Counted from the first letter of the stretch, positions 1-9,633 are shown. The stretch: DNA of 64,000 nt from Candidatus Hydrogenisulfobacillus filiaventi (GCA_902809825.1 LR778114.1:1426001-1490000), one strand, 5' to 3'. Translations and numbers: made by a program. The notes: a model not told the origin generated them from the sequence alone.

Positions 1-1165
1 CCGCAGCCAGGTCCGGCGGCAGCCGTTCCAGCAGCAGCCACCGTCCCAACCGCTGCATGCGCCCGTCCGGGGTCTCCAGCCCGAACACCAGGTTGGAGGT
101 CAGGGCGGTCACCGCCCGCCCCACCTCGGCCTCGGTGGGCCCCTCCCCAGCCAGCCGCCGCACCTCTTCGCCGGCCACGGCCACCGCCCGGGCCAGGTTG
201 TCAGGACGCACGGTGAGGGCGATATCGGTCTCCCCCCACCCCCCGTAACTGTTGAGGGCTGCCCCCACCGTATAGGCCAGCCCTTCCTGTTCCCGCAGGC
301 GCAGCCAGAGCCGCGAGGTGTTCTGCCCGCCCAGCACCAGGCTCAGCACCAGCTGCTCCCAGTAATCGGCGCCGGTGAGGGCCGGCCCCTCCCGGCCCAT
401 CAGTACATGGACCTGCTCAGCGGCCTGCCGTTTCACCACCTCCCGGGGCGCCGGCCGCCATCCGCCGGCGGTCCGCCGGGGCCCGCGGTAGCGGGGCCGT
501 TGCAGGGCCTCGCGCCAGCGGCGGGCCACCTCGGCCGCCCCGCTGCCCGCCACCACACAGACGGGAGGAGCCTGACTGTACGCTGTCTCCCAGAACCCCC
601 GCAGGGCCGCTGCTGAGACCCGGCGGATAGCCCCCGGAGCGCCCAGGATGTCGTGGCGCAGGGCGTCGTCCGCCCACAGCGCCTCCATATAGCGCTGCTC
701 AGTCACGTCCTCGATGTCATCGCGGGCCTCCGCCATCTCCTCCAGCACGACCGCGCGTTCCTTGGCCAGTTCCCCGGCCTCCAGCCGGGGCGCGGTCACC
801 AGCGTCCACAGCAGGTCCGCAGCCCGGCAGCCCAGCGGTTCCAGGACCTTAGCATAGAAGCAGGTGTACTCCCGGGTGGTAAAGGCATTGACCTCCCCGC
901 CCAGGTCGTCCATCACCGCCGCCACCCCGTCCACATCCCAGGGGCCGGCTCCCTTGAACACCATATGTTCCAGCAGGTGCGCCCAGCCCCATTGGGCCCG
1001 GTCGCGTTCATCCTGGGATCCCACCGGCACGAAGACCCCCAGGGCCACGCTGCCGGGTGCCGGGGAGGAATCCACAGCCAGGGTGACCCCATTGGGCAGC
1101 ACCTCCACCGAAACCGGCTGCCCCGGGGCCCCGGAGGCCCTGCCGCTGCCTACGCCGCCTGCCAT
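1..1165 (-). CDS. M16 family zinc metallopeptidase (partial, C-terminus outside window)
   Basis: Open reading frame from an ATG at 1165 running off the left edge; about 388 residues are visible. The N-terminal half carries the inverted zinc motif HLLEH (HxxEH) followed by MVFKG, as in insulinase/mitochondrial-processing-peptidase-like enzymes, and the downstream glutamate region ERAVVLEEMAEARDD. Bacillota usually carry such a gene (YmxG type) near pnp, or YmfF/YmfH pairs. No signal peptide is seen, so the enzyme is probably cytoplasmic. GGAGGG lies just upstream of the start. The substrate cannot be told from sequence. The family call is secure; the subfamily is not. Confidence 0.88.
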   Translation of the reverse strand, partial: MAGGVGSGRASGAPGQPVSVEVLPNGVTLAVDSSPAPGSVALGVFVPVGSQDERDRAQWGWAHLLEHMVFKGAGPWDVDGVAAVMDDLGGEVNAFTTREYTCFYAKVLEPLGCRAADLLWTLVTAPRLEAGELAKERAVVLEEMAEARDDIEDVTEQRYMEALWADDALRHDILGAPGAIRRVSAAALRGFWETAYSQAPPVCVVAGSGAAEVARRWREALQRPRYRGPRRTAGGWRPAPREVVKRQAAEQVHVLMGREGPALTGADYWEQLVLSLVLGGQNTSRLWLRLREQEGLAYTVGAALNSYGGWGETDIALTVRPDNLARAVAVAGEEVRRLAGEGPTEAEVGRAVTALTSNLVFGLETPDGRMQRLGRWLLLERLPPDLAA

Positions 1166-1261
1166 CCCATCCCTCCGCCTGCGAGCCGGGCAGTTGCCCC
1201 GGCTCCATGCTCCGGCGTCCATGGTCCCATACCGGCGGCACCCAGGCAATGCAGGACCGGG

Positions 1262-1296
1262 CGCAAAATATTGAAGCCCCGGTCTTCCCCGGGGCT
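1262..1296 (-). terminator. Rho-independent terminator after the 101-residue gene
   Basis: An 8-bp perfect stem, AGCCCCGG (1275-1282) paired with CCGGGGCT (1289-1296), with a 6-nt loop. Read on the minus strand it is followed by TCAATATTTT. It overlaps the TAG stop of the small gene at 1295. Confidence 0.7.
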
Positions 1297-1600
1297 ACAC
1301 CCGCTCCGGTCCGGTCCAGGTGCCGACCGGGAACTGGAGCACCGGCCGTTCCTCCCGTACCAGCCAGAGCCGGGCCCGATGCCAGAGGCGCTTGACCTCC
1401 GCCGCCACCGCCGGCCACTCGGTCTCGAAGGTCAGGGTGTCGTCCGGCTGCTTCGGATTCAGGGCCCACAAGGCGTCCAGATCGGCCACCACCCGTTCCA
1501 CACCCAACCGCAGGCTCTCCGGACAGTTCTCGGTTCCCGCCATCCGAAGCAGGACGTGGACGCGATACATCACTTCCCGCACATCGTGCACCGACGGCAC
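1295..1600 (-). CDS. hypothetical protein, 101 aa
   Basis: I do not recognise this protein. It is a soluble, probably helical, tryptophan- and arginine-rich polypeptide with no signal peptide, membrane segment or cysteine pair. The start is taken as the GTG at 1600, with a G-rich stretch (GGAAGGGGG) nine bases upstream; an internal ATG eleven codons in is an alternative. It is a real-gene candidate because a good terminator sits exactly at its stop and it lies between the prkA operon and the M16 peptidase on the same strand. The gene has no recognisable homologue in memory, so function is left open. Confidence 0.55.
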   Translation of the reverse strand: MPSVHDVREVMYRVHVLLRMAGTENCPESLRLGVERVVADLDALWALNPKQPDDTLTFETEWPAVAAEVKRLWHRARLWLVREERPVLQFPVGTWTGPERV

Positions 1601-1743
1601 GCCGCTTGCCCCCTTCCGGACCCTAGGAAGCTGGCATCCCTCCCGTTATTCCTTTCATCTTGACACGAACGGCCCCACTTCGTCCCGCTCCATCCGATCC
1701 CTCCGGGCGGGCCATTGGGCCCCAGATCCCGCACACCGGTCAA

Positions 1744-1764
1744 GCCCGCCCGCGGGGGGCGGGC
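1744..1764 (-). terminator. hairpin downstream of prkA
   Basis: GCCCGCC (1744-1750) pairs with GGCGGGC (1758-1764), 12 bases beyond the prkA stop on the minus strand. There is no strong U tract, so termination strength is uncertain. Confidence 0.4.
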
Positions 1765-1775
1765 CCCCGGTCTTC

Positions 1776-3677
1776 CTATTCCCGCTGCAGCAGGCTCCCG
1801 GCGTAGTCGAGGATGGCATTGGCGCAATGGGGGCAGAACCCCTGGCCCATCAGAACCTCCTGCACCTCGGAGAGCCGCTTCTGCTTTTCCGGGTCCGGGG
1901 TGCGGTTGGTGGTGGTGGTTTGCACCAGCTGCCGCACATCCCCGAACAGCTTCTTCTCGATGGCCTCCTTGAGGCGGGGGTGGGAATCCCAATGGAAAAC
2001 CTCGCCACGCCGGGTCATCGCCCCCACCCGCACCAGGATCTCCTCCCGGAAGGCCTTGGCCGCCACGCCGCTGACCCCGATCTGCTCCTCGATGGAGCGC
2101 ATGAATCCCTCGTCGGGGTCCACCGGTTCGCCCGTCACCGGGTCGAGCACCCGCTGCCGCTGCACCGAGGCCTCGGCATGGTCCAGGTAATGGGTGAAGA
2201 GGCTCTGGGCCGACTCCTCAAAGGCGTGCACGAAGGCGGTCATCACCACCTTCTTGACGATGCGGTCGTACTCCTCCCGGACCATACCGGCGAGGTCCAG
2301 CAGACGCTTCTTGGCTTCCGGGCTGTGGTAGCCCAGAAACTTGCCTTCCTGGGCAAAGTAGCGGAAGCCGCGGATGAGATCGATGGGGTTCACACACGGC
2401 ACCGGCGACTGCCCCATGGCATAGGTGAGGACGTTCATGGTATCCCGGGGCGAGATGCCGGACAGGCCTTCGTTGGGATGCTGCCGGTGCAGCTCCTCCA
2501 CCTGATGGTCGGTAAAGTCCTTGATGCGGTCGCCGTTGTACAGCTTGACCTTGTCCATCAGGGTCAGGCCCTTGTCGCGGGGTTCCTCCAGGCGGGTCAG
2601 CACCGCCGCCAGCGCCCCCATCTCCAGCGTATAGGGGGCGATGTGAATGCCCCCCAGCTCCCCCTGGGACAGCATGGAACGGTAGATGCGCTCCTCGTCC
2701 TGCACCCGCAGCGCATACGGCACCGTCACCATGTAGACCCGGTTCTTCATGGCGTCATTCTCGGGATTAGCAATGAACCGCTCGTATTCGTAGAGGTTGG
2801 AATGGGCGATGACCACCTCGTCCGCGTAAATCAGCGCGTAACGGCCGGTTTTGATGTTCTGCTCCTGAGCCAGGGTGAGGAGCAGCGCCATGAAATCCTT
2901 AGGCTGCTTCAGCCACTCCTGCTCCTCCATGAGGCCGCGGTTGGCCACATTGAATTCGCCGTCAAACCGGAAGGCCCGGGGGTCGGATTCCGATCCGTAC
3001 TGGGTGATCTTGGCAAAGTCCAGCCCCCCCACCAGCAGGCTGGTGTCCAGGTCCTTGGGGTCGCCGGGCGTAAAGGTGCCGATCCCGATGCGATCCCGTT
3101 CGGAAAAGACGATGCGTTGCACCCGGAACTGGGACAGGTCGCCTTCCGCCTCCCGCCAGCGCATCTGGCAGACGGGGCACAGGTCGCCCTCGATCACCAC
3201 CCCCAGCTCGCGCCGCGCCTCCTCCCGCAGTTCATGCGGGATCAGGTGCAGGGGTTCCTCATGCATGGGGCAGTCCTTAATGGCGTACAGGGCGCCGGCA
3301 TCGGTACGGGTGTAGGCCTCCAGCCCGCGCTTGAGGTGGATGAGCAGGCTGCTCTTGCCGGTGCCGGGCGGCCCGATCAACAGCAGCACCCGCTTACGGA
3401 CGTCCAGGCCGGCCGCTGCTCCCCGGAAGTAGTCCATGATCTCCCGCAGCTGGCGGTCGATACCGAACAGCTTGCCCTCAAAGAACCGGTACCGGACCCC
3501 GTCCGGTCCCTCCTCCACCCCCGCCTCCATGATCATGTCGTTCAGGCGGGCGTGCGCCAGACGCGCGATGCGGGGATTCGCGCGCACCATCTCCAGGTAC
3601 TCCTCGAAACTGCCCTCCCAGTTGAGGGCGGAGGCAGTCTTGCGGTACTCATTCAAACGCCCGGCCAGATCGGACAT
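1776..3677 (-). CDS. prkA: PrkA family serine protein kinase / AAA protein
   Basis: A 633-residue protein, close to the usual 630-645 of PrkA/YeaG. The Walker A motif GPPGTGKSS is at about residues 102-110, inside the PrkA AAA domain; the kinase-like C-terminal half follows. Two CxxC knuckles are visible: CPVC near residue 170 and CPHC near 616. The start ATG at 3677 (MSDLAGRL) is preceded by AAGGGGTGG at a normal distance; longer upstream readings have no ribosome site and a poor composition. It is the last gene of yhbH-spoVR-prkA. In Bacillus subtilis PrkA acts in sporulation, in enterics in starvation and stress. The family assignment is firm; the in vivo substrate is unknown. Confidence 0.95.
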   Translation of the reverse strand: MSDLAGRLNEYRKTASALNWEGSFEEYLEMVRANPRIARLAHARLNDMIMEAGVEEGPDGVRYRFFEGKLFGIDRQLREIMDYFRGAAAGLDVRKRVLLLIGPPGTGKSSLLIHLKRGLEAYTRTDAGALYAIKDCPMHEEPLHLIPHELREEARRELGVVIEGDLCPVCQMRWREAEGDLSQFRVQRIVFSERDRIGIGTFTPGDPKDLDTSLLVGGLDFAKITQYGSESDPRAFRFDGEFNVANRGLMEEQEWLKQPKDFMALLLTLAQEQNIKTGRYALIYADEVVIAHSNLYEYERFIANPENDAMKNRVYMVTVPYALRVQDEERIYRSMLSQGELGGIHIAPYTLEMGALAAVLTRLEEPRDKGLTLMDKVKLYNGDRIKDFTDHQVEELHRQHPNEGLSGISPRDTMNVLTYAMGQSPVPCVNPIDLIRGFRYFAQEGKFLGYHSPEAKKRLLDLAGMVREEYDRIVKKVVMTAFVHAFEESAQSLFTHYLDHAEASVQRQRVLDPVTGEPVDPDEGFMRSIEEQIGVSGVAAKAFREEILVRVGAMTRRGEVFHWDSHPRLKEAIEKKLFGDVRQLVQTTTTNRTPDPEKQKRLSEVQEVLMGQGFCPHCANAILDYAGSLLQRE

Positions 3678-3721
3678 CTCGTCCACCCCTTTCGGCAGCG
3701 CTGGGTGCGGCCATTGCGGTA

Positions 3722-5065
3722 TCACGGGTCGTCGCTGTCGTCCTCTTTGAGCCGCGACTCCAGGGGAGGCCCTCCGGGCCGCTCCAGCAGGACCGGGGCC
3801 CCCCACAGGCGTTGCACCTGATCGAGGGTCGCCTGCGCCCACGGCTCATCAAGGGCCATGCCGTCCTCCACCTGGCGCAGGACCAGCCGTCCCCGGCCAT
3901 CCACCCGTTCCGCCACGATCTGCGGTCCCCGGTAGGCGTAGCGGTTGGCGAGGTCATCCCGCACCGCCTCCCAGCCGGCGTCGGTGACCACCGCGTCCCA
4001 GGTCGGGACCATCTGTCCGCCCAGCCGGTGTTCGGCGCGCTGCCACCGGTATTGGTACAGCTCCAGCCGCTCCACGGCCTCCTCCGTCAGCCAGTTGCGC
4101 AGCAGGCTGGCATCGGTCTCCAGCATGACGATCTCCCGGGTCCGCGCGAAGCCGAACTGCTCCACCAGATAGCTCAGGAGTTGAAAGCCGACCCGGTACG
4201 GGTTCATGCCCAGCTCGAAGGGCGCGATGACCTGGGCATGGACCCGGGCGGCCTCCAGGGCCTCGTCGTCGCCGATCGGCAGACGGGAGAGCAGGGTGTT
4301 GTGCACCAGGGTGGCATAGCCCTCGTTGACCAGCTTGGTCACCCGCTGCGGCTCGAAGTAGAGTGCCTCGCGCCGCACCGCCTCCAGCACGTCCCGCTCC
4401 CACTCCTCCAGCACCGGCGAATGGCGGGCCAGGAAGCCCAGCACGTCATAGGTCGGCAGGGGATAGGGCGCCCGCCGGCGGTGGGCCGGATGGGGACTGT
4501 CGCCATCCCCGAAGAGGTCGCGGTAGCGGTCGTGCGCCCCGGCCCCGGCCGGGGCGGCACCCTCGGCCGGCCGGTCGGGCGCCACCTGGGCGCTGAGGGA
4601 CAACGCCGCGTCCAACAGGCGCTCGAGGCGGTCGGCGCCGTATTCGGCCTCGTACTCGGCAAACCGTTCCCGGGCCGCCGCCATGGAACGGTCCATATCC
4701 TTGGGCGTATCCTGGAACCGCTCGTGGTTGGCGAACACGTCGCTGTGCCCCAGCACGTGCGCCACCACCAGCTTCTGGGCTGCCACCGTGTTGGAGTCGA
4801 GCAGGTAGGCATGGGCCGGGTTGGTGTTGACCACCATCTCATACAGGCGGCCGTGGCCGGACTCCATCCGCTGCTTGAACTGCCAGTAATCCCGTCCGTA
4901 GGTCCAGTGGCTCCAATGGCCGGGCATACCATAGCTGGCCAGCTCGAAGATGGCGGTGGAGGGCACCACCTCAAATTCCACGGGGTGCGGCCGCAGGCCG
5001 AGCGTCTCCGCCTCCTCCCAGGCCCGGTCGAGGAACCCCTGCAGGCTTTCCACATTATCCAGCAT
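3722..5065 (-). CDS. spoVR: SpoVR family protein
   Basis: 447 residues beginning MLDNVESLQ. Typical SpoVR features are present: FELASYGMPGHWSHWTYG near residue 45, the NTNPAHAYLLDSN segment, and histidine-rich HVLGHSDVF. In B. subtilis SpoVR affects spore cortex formation. The start at 5065 lies 11 bases inside the end of yhbH, implying translational coupling, and prkA follows after a 44-base gap. The three genes are the conserved stress/sporulation cluster also seen as yeaG-yeaH-ycgB in enterics. Biochemical activity of the family is not established. Confidence 0.95.
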   Translation of the reverse strand: MLDNVESLQGFLDRAWEEAETLGLRPHPVEFEVVPSTAIFELASYGMPGHWSHWTYGRDYWQFKQRMESGHGRLYEMVVNTNPAHAYLLDSNTVAAQKLVVAHVLGHSDVFANHERFQDTPKDMDRSMAAARERFAEYEAEYGADRLERLLDAALSLSAQVAPDRPAEGAAPAGAGAHDRYRDLFGDGDSPHPAHRRRAPYPLPTYDVLGFLARHSPVLEEWERDVLEAVRREALYFEPQRVTKLVNEGYATLVHNTLLSRLPIGDDEALEAARVHAQVIAPFELGMNPYRVGFQLLSYLVEQFGFARTREIVMLETDASLLRNWLTEEAVERLELYQYRWQRAEHRLGGQMVPTWDAVVTDAGWEAVRDDLANRYAYRGPQIVAERVDGRGRLVLRQVEDGMALDEPWAQATLDQVQRLWGAPVLLERPGGPPLESRLKEDDSDDP

Positions 5066-6206
5066 GGGCCTCGTCGCCTCCTCCCGACCCCAGCAGGCGC
5101 TTGAGCCCCTGCATAATCTCCGTCTTGTCGTCGATACGCACGGTAACCACCGGAGGATTCGGCAGCCGGCCCAGGATCTCCCCCAGGCGGGCATGGAAGC
5201 GCTCCGGCGCCAGCTCCACCAGCCCGAACAGGTTAAGGGCGGGCAGCAGCCCCTCCAGGGCGCCGCGCGCCTCCTCCGGCCCCCAGTCCTCCCCGTCGGT
5301 GAAGTGGAAGGCGTAGATGTTCCAGCGATCGGGCGGGAAGGCCTCCTCCATCCGTTCCCCCAGGGCGCGGTAAGCGGCGGCGGAACGGGTCCCGCCCCCC
5401 GCGGAGAGGGTGAAGAAGGCGGCTTCATCCACCCAGAAGGCGCGGGTGTCATGCGCCAGGAACTCCAGCTTGAGATCCCGGTAGAACAGCCGGATCCAGC
5501 GCACCAGCCAGAAGGACAGGGCCCGGGCCAGGTACTTCTTGTCATCGGTCATCGAGCCCGAGACGTCCCGGATCAGCACCACCACCGCATTGGTGACCGG
5601 CTCCTCCACCGGCGTGTACGAGCGGTAGCGCAGGTCCTCGTTACTGAAGCCGTTCAGGCCCGGGTGCCCCTGGGCCGCGTTGCGGGCCAGGGCCGCCTTC
5701 AAGGTGGCCTTGCGGTCCAGGGTGGCGTAGGGACCGTGCCGGCGCCGGCTGTTCCAGACCCATTCCGACTCGCGCATACGCCCTGCCACCTTCGGCTTCA
5801 GGGGGGGCAGGGCCAGGTCCTCGAACACCAGAGCGGCCAAGGTGTCGAGGTCCATCTCCACCTCCACCGTGTGCTCGTGCTCCGCGTCACCGGGTTCGCC
5901 GGCACCGGTCCCCTCCCCCTGCCGCGGGATGGAGGCCACGACGTCCCCGGGGCTGCGGGCACCCTGCCCCTCACCCGTCACCTCCTCGGGCCGGGGCTCA
6001 CGATGGCGGAAGCGGGGCAGGTCCAACACCTTCACCGGCACCCGCACCACCCCGTCCCCCTCCCGGGTGATCACGGGCGTCTCCCCGACGATGGTGGGCA
6101 GTTGCCGCACCAAGGCCTCCTTGAGCCGCCGGCTGTGGCGTTCCTGGTCGATCGAGCCCTTGCGGTTGAGGTCCCAAGGGCCGCGACGGATGGTGCTGCC
6201 TGCCAT
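5055..6206 (-). CDS. yhbH: YhbH/YeaH family VWA-like protein (UPF0229)
   Basis: 383 residues. The N-terminal motif RRGPWDLNRKGSIDQERH and a metal-binding-type DVSGSM (about residues 214-219) of a von Willebrand A-like domain identify the YhbH/YeaH family. The middle (about 70-115) is a low-complexity acidic linker. The ATG at 6206 is favoured because GGGGGAGACC precedes it directly. It is the first gene of the operon and overlaps spoVR. It probably acts with PrkA and SpoVR, as gene order is conserved across phyla. See the separate entry for the long region upstream. Confidence 0.93.
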   Translation of the reverse strand: MAGSTIRRGPWDLNRKGSIDQERHSRRLKEALVRQLPTIVGETPVITREGDGVVRVPVKVLDLPRFRHREPRPEEVTGEGQGARSPGDVVASIPRQGEGTGAGEPGDAEHEHTVEVEMDLDTLAALVFEDLALPPLKPKVAGRMRESEWVWNSRRRHGPYATLDRKATLKAALARNAAQGHPGLNGFSNEDLRYRSYTPVEEPVTNAVVVLIRDVSGSMTDDKKYLARALSFWLVRWIRLFYRDLKLEFLAHDTRAFWVDEAAFFTLSAGGGTRSAAAYRALGERMEEAFPPDRWNIYAFHFTDGEDWGPEEARGALEGLLPALNLFGLVELAPERFHARLGEILGRLPNPPVVTVRIDDKTEIMQGLKRLLGSGGGDEAHAG

Positions 6207-6684
6207 GGTCTCCCCCCCATTCCCCGTCTGTGGGCCGCGCGCCCCGGAGCGGGTCAAGGCCGGCGTCGCGAATCCTGGGGCGGGAACGGTAACGATGGGG
6301 CCGGCCCGCCGGGAATCCCGTCGGCTTGCGCGTACCCTATCGGACGTGGATGCGTCCTGGCTGCCCGGGGCCGGCCGGGTGCCGCCCGCGAGTGCCCGCC
6401 ATAACCGGATGAAAAGTCGGGAAAGGTAAGATGGCCCGGAAACCGGGATGATGATGGCCGCTGCGCCTGAGCCGGGATGACCGCTGACCGCCGCTGAGCA
6501 CCTGAACCGACGTTGACTGGCCGCCTGTGGCCGGCGGGCCCCCTGCGGGAGCCTGCCGGCGTCTTCACCTGCCCTCCATGGGGCTGCCGCTAAGCCTACG
6601 GTAAAGCACCTGCGCCTGCCGGAAGTGCCGCCATCTTCACTGTCGAAAGGGGTCGGGGGTAAGGTCCTGCAGAAACTTGCCCAA
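6207..6684 (-). other. long untranslated region between the yhbH promoter and yhbH
   Basis: About 480 bases without a convincing gene. A good minus-strand promoter-like sequence lies at its upstream end (6685-6714). The stretch contains several short hairpins, for example CCCGG-TTT-CCGGG near 6437-6450, but no rRNA, tRNA, RNase P, tmRNA or riboswitch core that I can recognise. It may be a long 5' leader of yhbH-spoVR-prkA or an unannotated small RNA. Confidence 0.35.
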
Positions 6685-6714
6685 ATAATACACCGGAGAA
6701 GCGGAGCCCGTCAA
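6685..6714 (-). promoter_or_regulatory. sigma-A-type promoter upstream of the yhbH operon
   Basis: TTGACG (6709-6714) and TATTAT (6685-6690) with an 18-base spacer, read on the minus strand. Predicted start near 6678, 470 bases before the yhbH ATG. ppc ends at 6892, so the promoter lies between the two. Confidence 0.6.
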
Positions 6715-6891
6715 AACGGACACGAGGCCGCCGCCGGCCCTTCGCGCCCCGGACTCCCGCCTCCCTTAATGCCGCTCGGCCTCCTGCCGTCATGGTATGC
6801 GCATCCGCCCCGTCCGGTCCCGGACCGGCGGGCACGGATGGCCCTATTGCACTCATACGACGCCGCCGCCGGCCTATGCCGCAGGACGGGC

Positions 6892-9522
6892 CTAGCCGGT
6901 GTTGCGGAGTCCGGCGGCGATCCCCTGCATCACCCGCGCCAGCTCGTGCAGGGTACCGGCCCGCGGGCGCTGCCGGTACTCCCGCAGCAGCTCCACCTGC
7001 AGGGCGTTGAGTGGATCCACGTACGGGTTGCGCAGCTGGATGGTGGTCCGCAGGGTGGGATGGTCCTGCAGCAGGTCCCCGCCCCCCCGGATCAGGCGCA
7101 GCACCTCCAGGGCGCGCTGGTATTCCTCCCGGATGAGCGGCCACATCTCCTCCGCCAGGGGACCGGCCAGCTCCTGGTAGGCCGCCGCTACCGTCAGGTC
7201 TGCCTTGCGCATGGCCAGCTCCAGGTTATGGAGGAGGGTCTGGAAGAAAGGCCATTCCCGCAGCCAGCGCCGGAAGACGGCCAGGCCGCCCGCCGCCACC
7301 GCTGCCTCCAGGCCCGTCCCGGCCCCGTACCAGGCCGGGATCAGCATCCGGTTCTGGGTCCAGGCGAAGACCCAGGGGATGGCCCGCAGGTCGTTCCAGG
7401 TGAAGGTCTCGCGGTAGGCGGGGCGCGACCCCCAATTGAGCACCGCCATCTCCCGGATGGGGGTGACGGCCAGAAAGTAGTCCCAAAACCGGGGATGGTC
7501 GATCAGCCGCCGGTAGCGCCGCCAGGCCTCCTGGGCGGCCAGGTCCAGCACCTCCCATTCCGGCTGTTCGTGCTCGGGCTCCTGGCGGGTGCCCTGAATC
7601 AGGAAGGAGGTGAGCATCAGCTCCAGGCTGCGGTACCCCAGGCTGGGCAGCAGGAACTTCTGCGACAGCACCTCCCCCTGCTGGGTGATGCGGATCCCGC
7701 CCCAGAGCGCCTCAGGTGCCTCCCCCAGGATGGCCAGGGAGGTGGGCCCGCCGCCGCGGCCCAACGACCCGCCCCGGCCGTGGAAGAGCCCCACCCGCAC
7801 CCCGTTCTCCTCCCCCAGCCGGGCCAGGGCGCGGCCGGCCTTATGCAAAGCCCAGGTGGCGGTCAGGTAACCGGCGTCCTTGGTGCTGTCGGAATAACCC
7901 AGCATCACCTCCTGGTAGCGCCCCCGCTGCTCGAGGTGGCGCCGGTAAAGCGGGGTTTCCCAGACCTCCCGGAGGATACGGGGCGCCCGCTCCAGGTCGT
8001 CCAGGGTCTCCAGCACCGGCACCAGGTCCAGGGAGGGCTTGGGCCGGCTGGCCTCCGCCATGGCCAGGGGGATGAGCAGGTCCTCCGGCCGGTGCACCAT
8101 GCTCACCAGGTACCGGTGGACCGCCTGCTCGCCCCAGCGGGCCTGGTAGCGACCCAGGAGGCGGAACAGCTCCCAGGTCTCGCGGTCCTCCACCGACACG
8201 TCCACGCTGTCGGGGTCCCAGTGCACGGCAGGGACCTCGTCCCATCCCCCCTCCTCCCAGCCCGGTTCCGCCCAGCGCGCGAACACCCGCCGGTGCACCT
8301 CGGAGTGCTGGCGCACGTCCAGGGTCAGACCGTGGAACCCGAACAGGCCGATGCGGGTGACGAGTTCCACCAGCCGCCGCGGCCAGCGCAGGCGGGCGGT
8401 GTCCCCGGGGCTGTCGAACCCGGCGCCCACCGCCAGCATATCCCGCAGGAACTCCTCCGCCGATCCGTACCCGCGGGGGTCCTCATCCAGGGTGGCGGCG
8501 ATGCGGGCACGGATGGCCACCAGGGCCTGCCGCAATGGCTCCCCCCGGTAGCGCTGGGCCGCGTCTTCCATCACCTCCGGGAAGAGGCGGAAGCCGGTGG
8601 CGCGGACGGTGTTGAGCGGCTCCCGGCGGTCAACCGCCTGGGCCGCGGGGGAGAAGAGCTCGATCATCTTCTCCAGGTCCTCGAGGTACTGGCGCAGCAC
8701 CGTCCGCCGCATGGTCTCCAGGGTCCAGGCAGTCACGGCCGTGGTCACGCCCGGGTGCCCGTCGCGGTCGCCCCCGATCCAGGAATCGAAGCCGAGCCAG
8801 AGAGGCGGCAGGCCGTCATCCTGGCGCACCGTCTCCGGATGGCGCAGGCGGAAGGCGAGATGGAAGTCGGACAACAGCCGGGGCACCTGCGTCCACAGGG
8901 TCTCGGTCAGGTAGAAGAGTCCCAGCTCCACCTCGCTCTGAACATCGGGCCGCTCCACCCGCACATCCCGGGTGCGCCACATCACCCGCAGCCGCTCCCG
9001 GCCTTCCGCCGCATCCAGGGTGCGGCGCAGCCGGGACCGCGGCCGGCTCTCCGTCTCCAGCAGCCAGGTGCCGAAATCCTTCAGGTGGTTCAACAGGGTC
9101 CGGCGCAGGCTCTCGGTCGGGTGGGCGGTCAGCACCAGGCGCAGCTGGCCGAAAACCTCGGGCAGCGTGGGACCGGCCTCCGCCATGTAGGCCTCCAGCG
9201 AGCCGCGGGCGGGTTGACTGCCGGGTTCGGCCCAGCGCCGCTCCAGGCGGTCGAGCCGGATGGTATCCTCGACCACGTTCATCAGGCGCAAGGTCCAGAC
9301 CAGGTAATGGATCACGTCCTTGCGCAGTGCCGAGACCTCCGGCAGGCGCGGGCGGGGCATGGGTGCCCCGGCCTGCCGGGCCTGAAAGGCATCGGCAATC
9401 CAGCGGTGGGCCAGGGCAGGCGCCTCCTCGCCCGCCTCCTCTTGCGCCACCTCGTCCAGCCAGCCGAGCACCCGTGCAGTTCGCTGCGGCAGGAGCGAGC
9501 GCAGCCGGTCCCATTCCACCAT
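6892..9522 (-). CDS. ppc: phosphoenolpyruvate carboxylase
   Basis: 876 residues. It carboxylates phosphoenolpyruvate with bicarbonate to give oxaloacetate, an anaplerotic step that fits an autotroph. Visible signatures: LTAHPTES at about 131-138 with the catalytic histidine, GYSDSTKDAG, FHGRGGSLGRGGGPT, the ITQQGEV segment, and the conserved C-terminal end RNTG. Length is typical for a bacterial enzyme. The ATG at 9522 is preceded by AAAGAGGTGG at six bases; a GTG three codons earlier overlaps that site and is less likely. It is divergent from phoU. Allosteric behaviour cannot be read from sequence. Confidence 0.96.
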   Translation of the reverse strand: MVEWDRLRSLLPQRTARVLGWLDEVAQEEAGEEAPALAHRWIADAFQARQAGAPMPRPRLPEVSALRKDVIHYLVWTLRLMNVVEDTIRLDRLERRWAEPGSQPARGSLEAYMAEAGPTLPEVFGQLRLVLTAHPTESLRRTLLNHLKDFGTWLLETESRPRSRLRRTLDAAEGRERLRVMWRTRDVRVERPDVQSEVELGLFYLTETLWTQVPRLLSDFHLAFRLRHPETVRQDDGLPPLWLGFDSWIGGDRDGHPGVTTAVTAWTLETMRRTVLRQYLEDLEKMIELFSPAAQAVDRREPLNTVRATGFRLFPEVMEDAAQRYRGEPLRQALVAIRARIAATLDEDPRGYGSAEEFLRDMLAVGAGFDSPGDTARLRWPRRLVELVTRIGLFGFHGLTLDVRQHSEVHRRVFARWAEPGWEEGGWDEVPAVHWDPDSVDVSVEDRETWELFRLLGRYQARWGEQAVHRYLVSMVHRPEDLLIPLAMAEASRPKPSLDLVPVLETLDDLERAPRILREVWETPLYRRHLEQRGRYQEVMLGYSDSTKDAGYLTATWALHKAGRALARLGEENGVRVGLFHGRGGSLGRGGGPTSLAILGEAPEALWGGIRITQQGEVLSQKFLLPSLGYRSLELMLTSFLIQGTRQEPEHEQPEWEVLDLAAQEAWRRYRRLIDHPRFWDYFLAVTPIREMAVLNWGSRPAYRETFTWNDLRAIPWVFAWTQNRMLIPAWYGAGTGLEAAVAAGGLAVFRRWLREWPFFQTLLHNLELAMRKADLTVAAAYQELAGPLAEEMWPLIREEYQRALEVLRLIRGGGDLLQDHPTLRTTIQLRNPYVDPLNALQVELLREYRQRPRAGTLHELARVMQGIAAGLRNTG

Positions 9523-9604
9523 CCGGTCCACCTCTTTCCGGCCCTGGCCCGGATCCGGCCGGGCCGCTATGTTAAGGATCGATTAAGATTCTATGAAAAT
9601 TCGA

Positions 9605-9633
9605 TTGCGACCGCCGCCCCGGCCGCCTATACT
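9605..9633 (+). promoter_or_regulatory. sigma-A-type promoter of phoU
   Basis: TTGCGA (9605-9610), 17-base spacer, TATACT (9628-9633). Predicted start near 9640, about 50 bases before the phoU ATG. The surrounding 9570-9605 stretch is notably AT-rich and probably also holds the divergent ppc promoter. Confidence 0.65.

Noticed and set aside
6207-6890. RNase P RNA, tmRNA or a known riboswitch in the gap before yhbH
   Set aside because: None of the conserved cores of these RNAs could be found on either strand.
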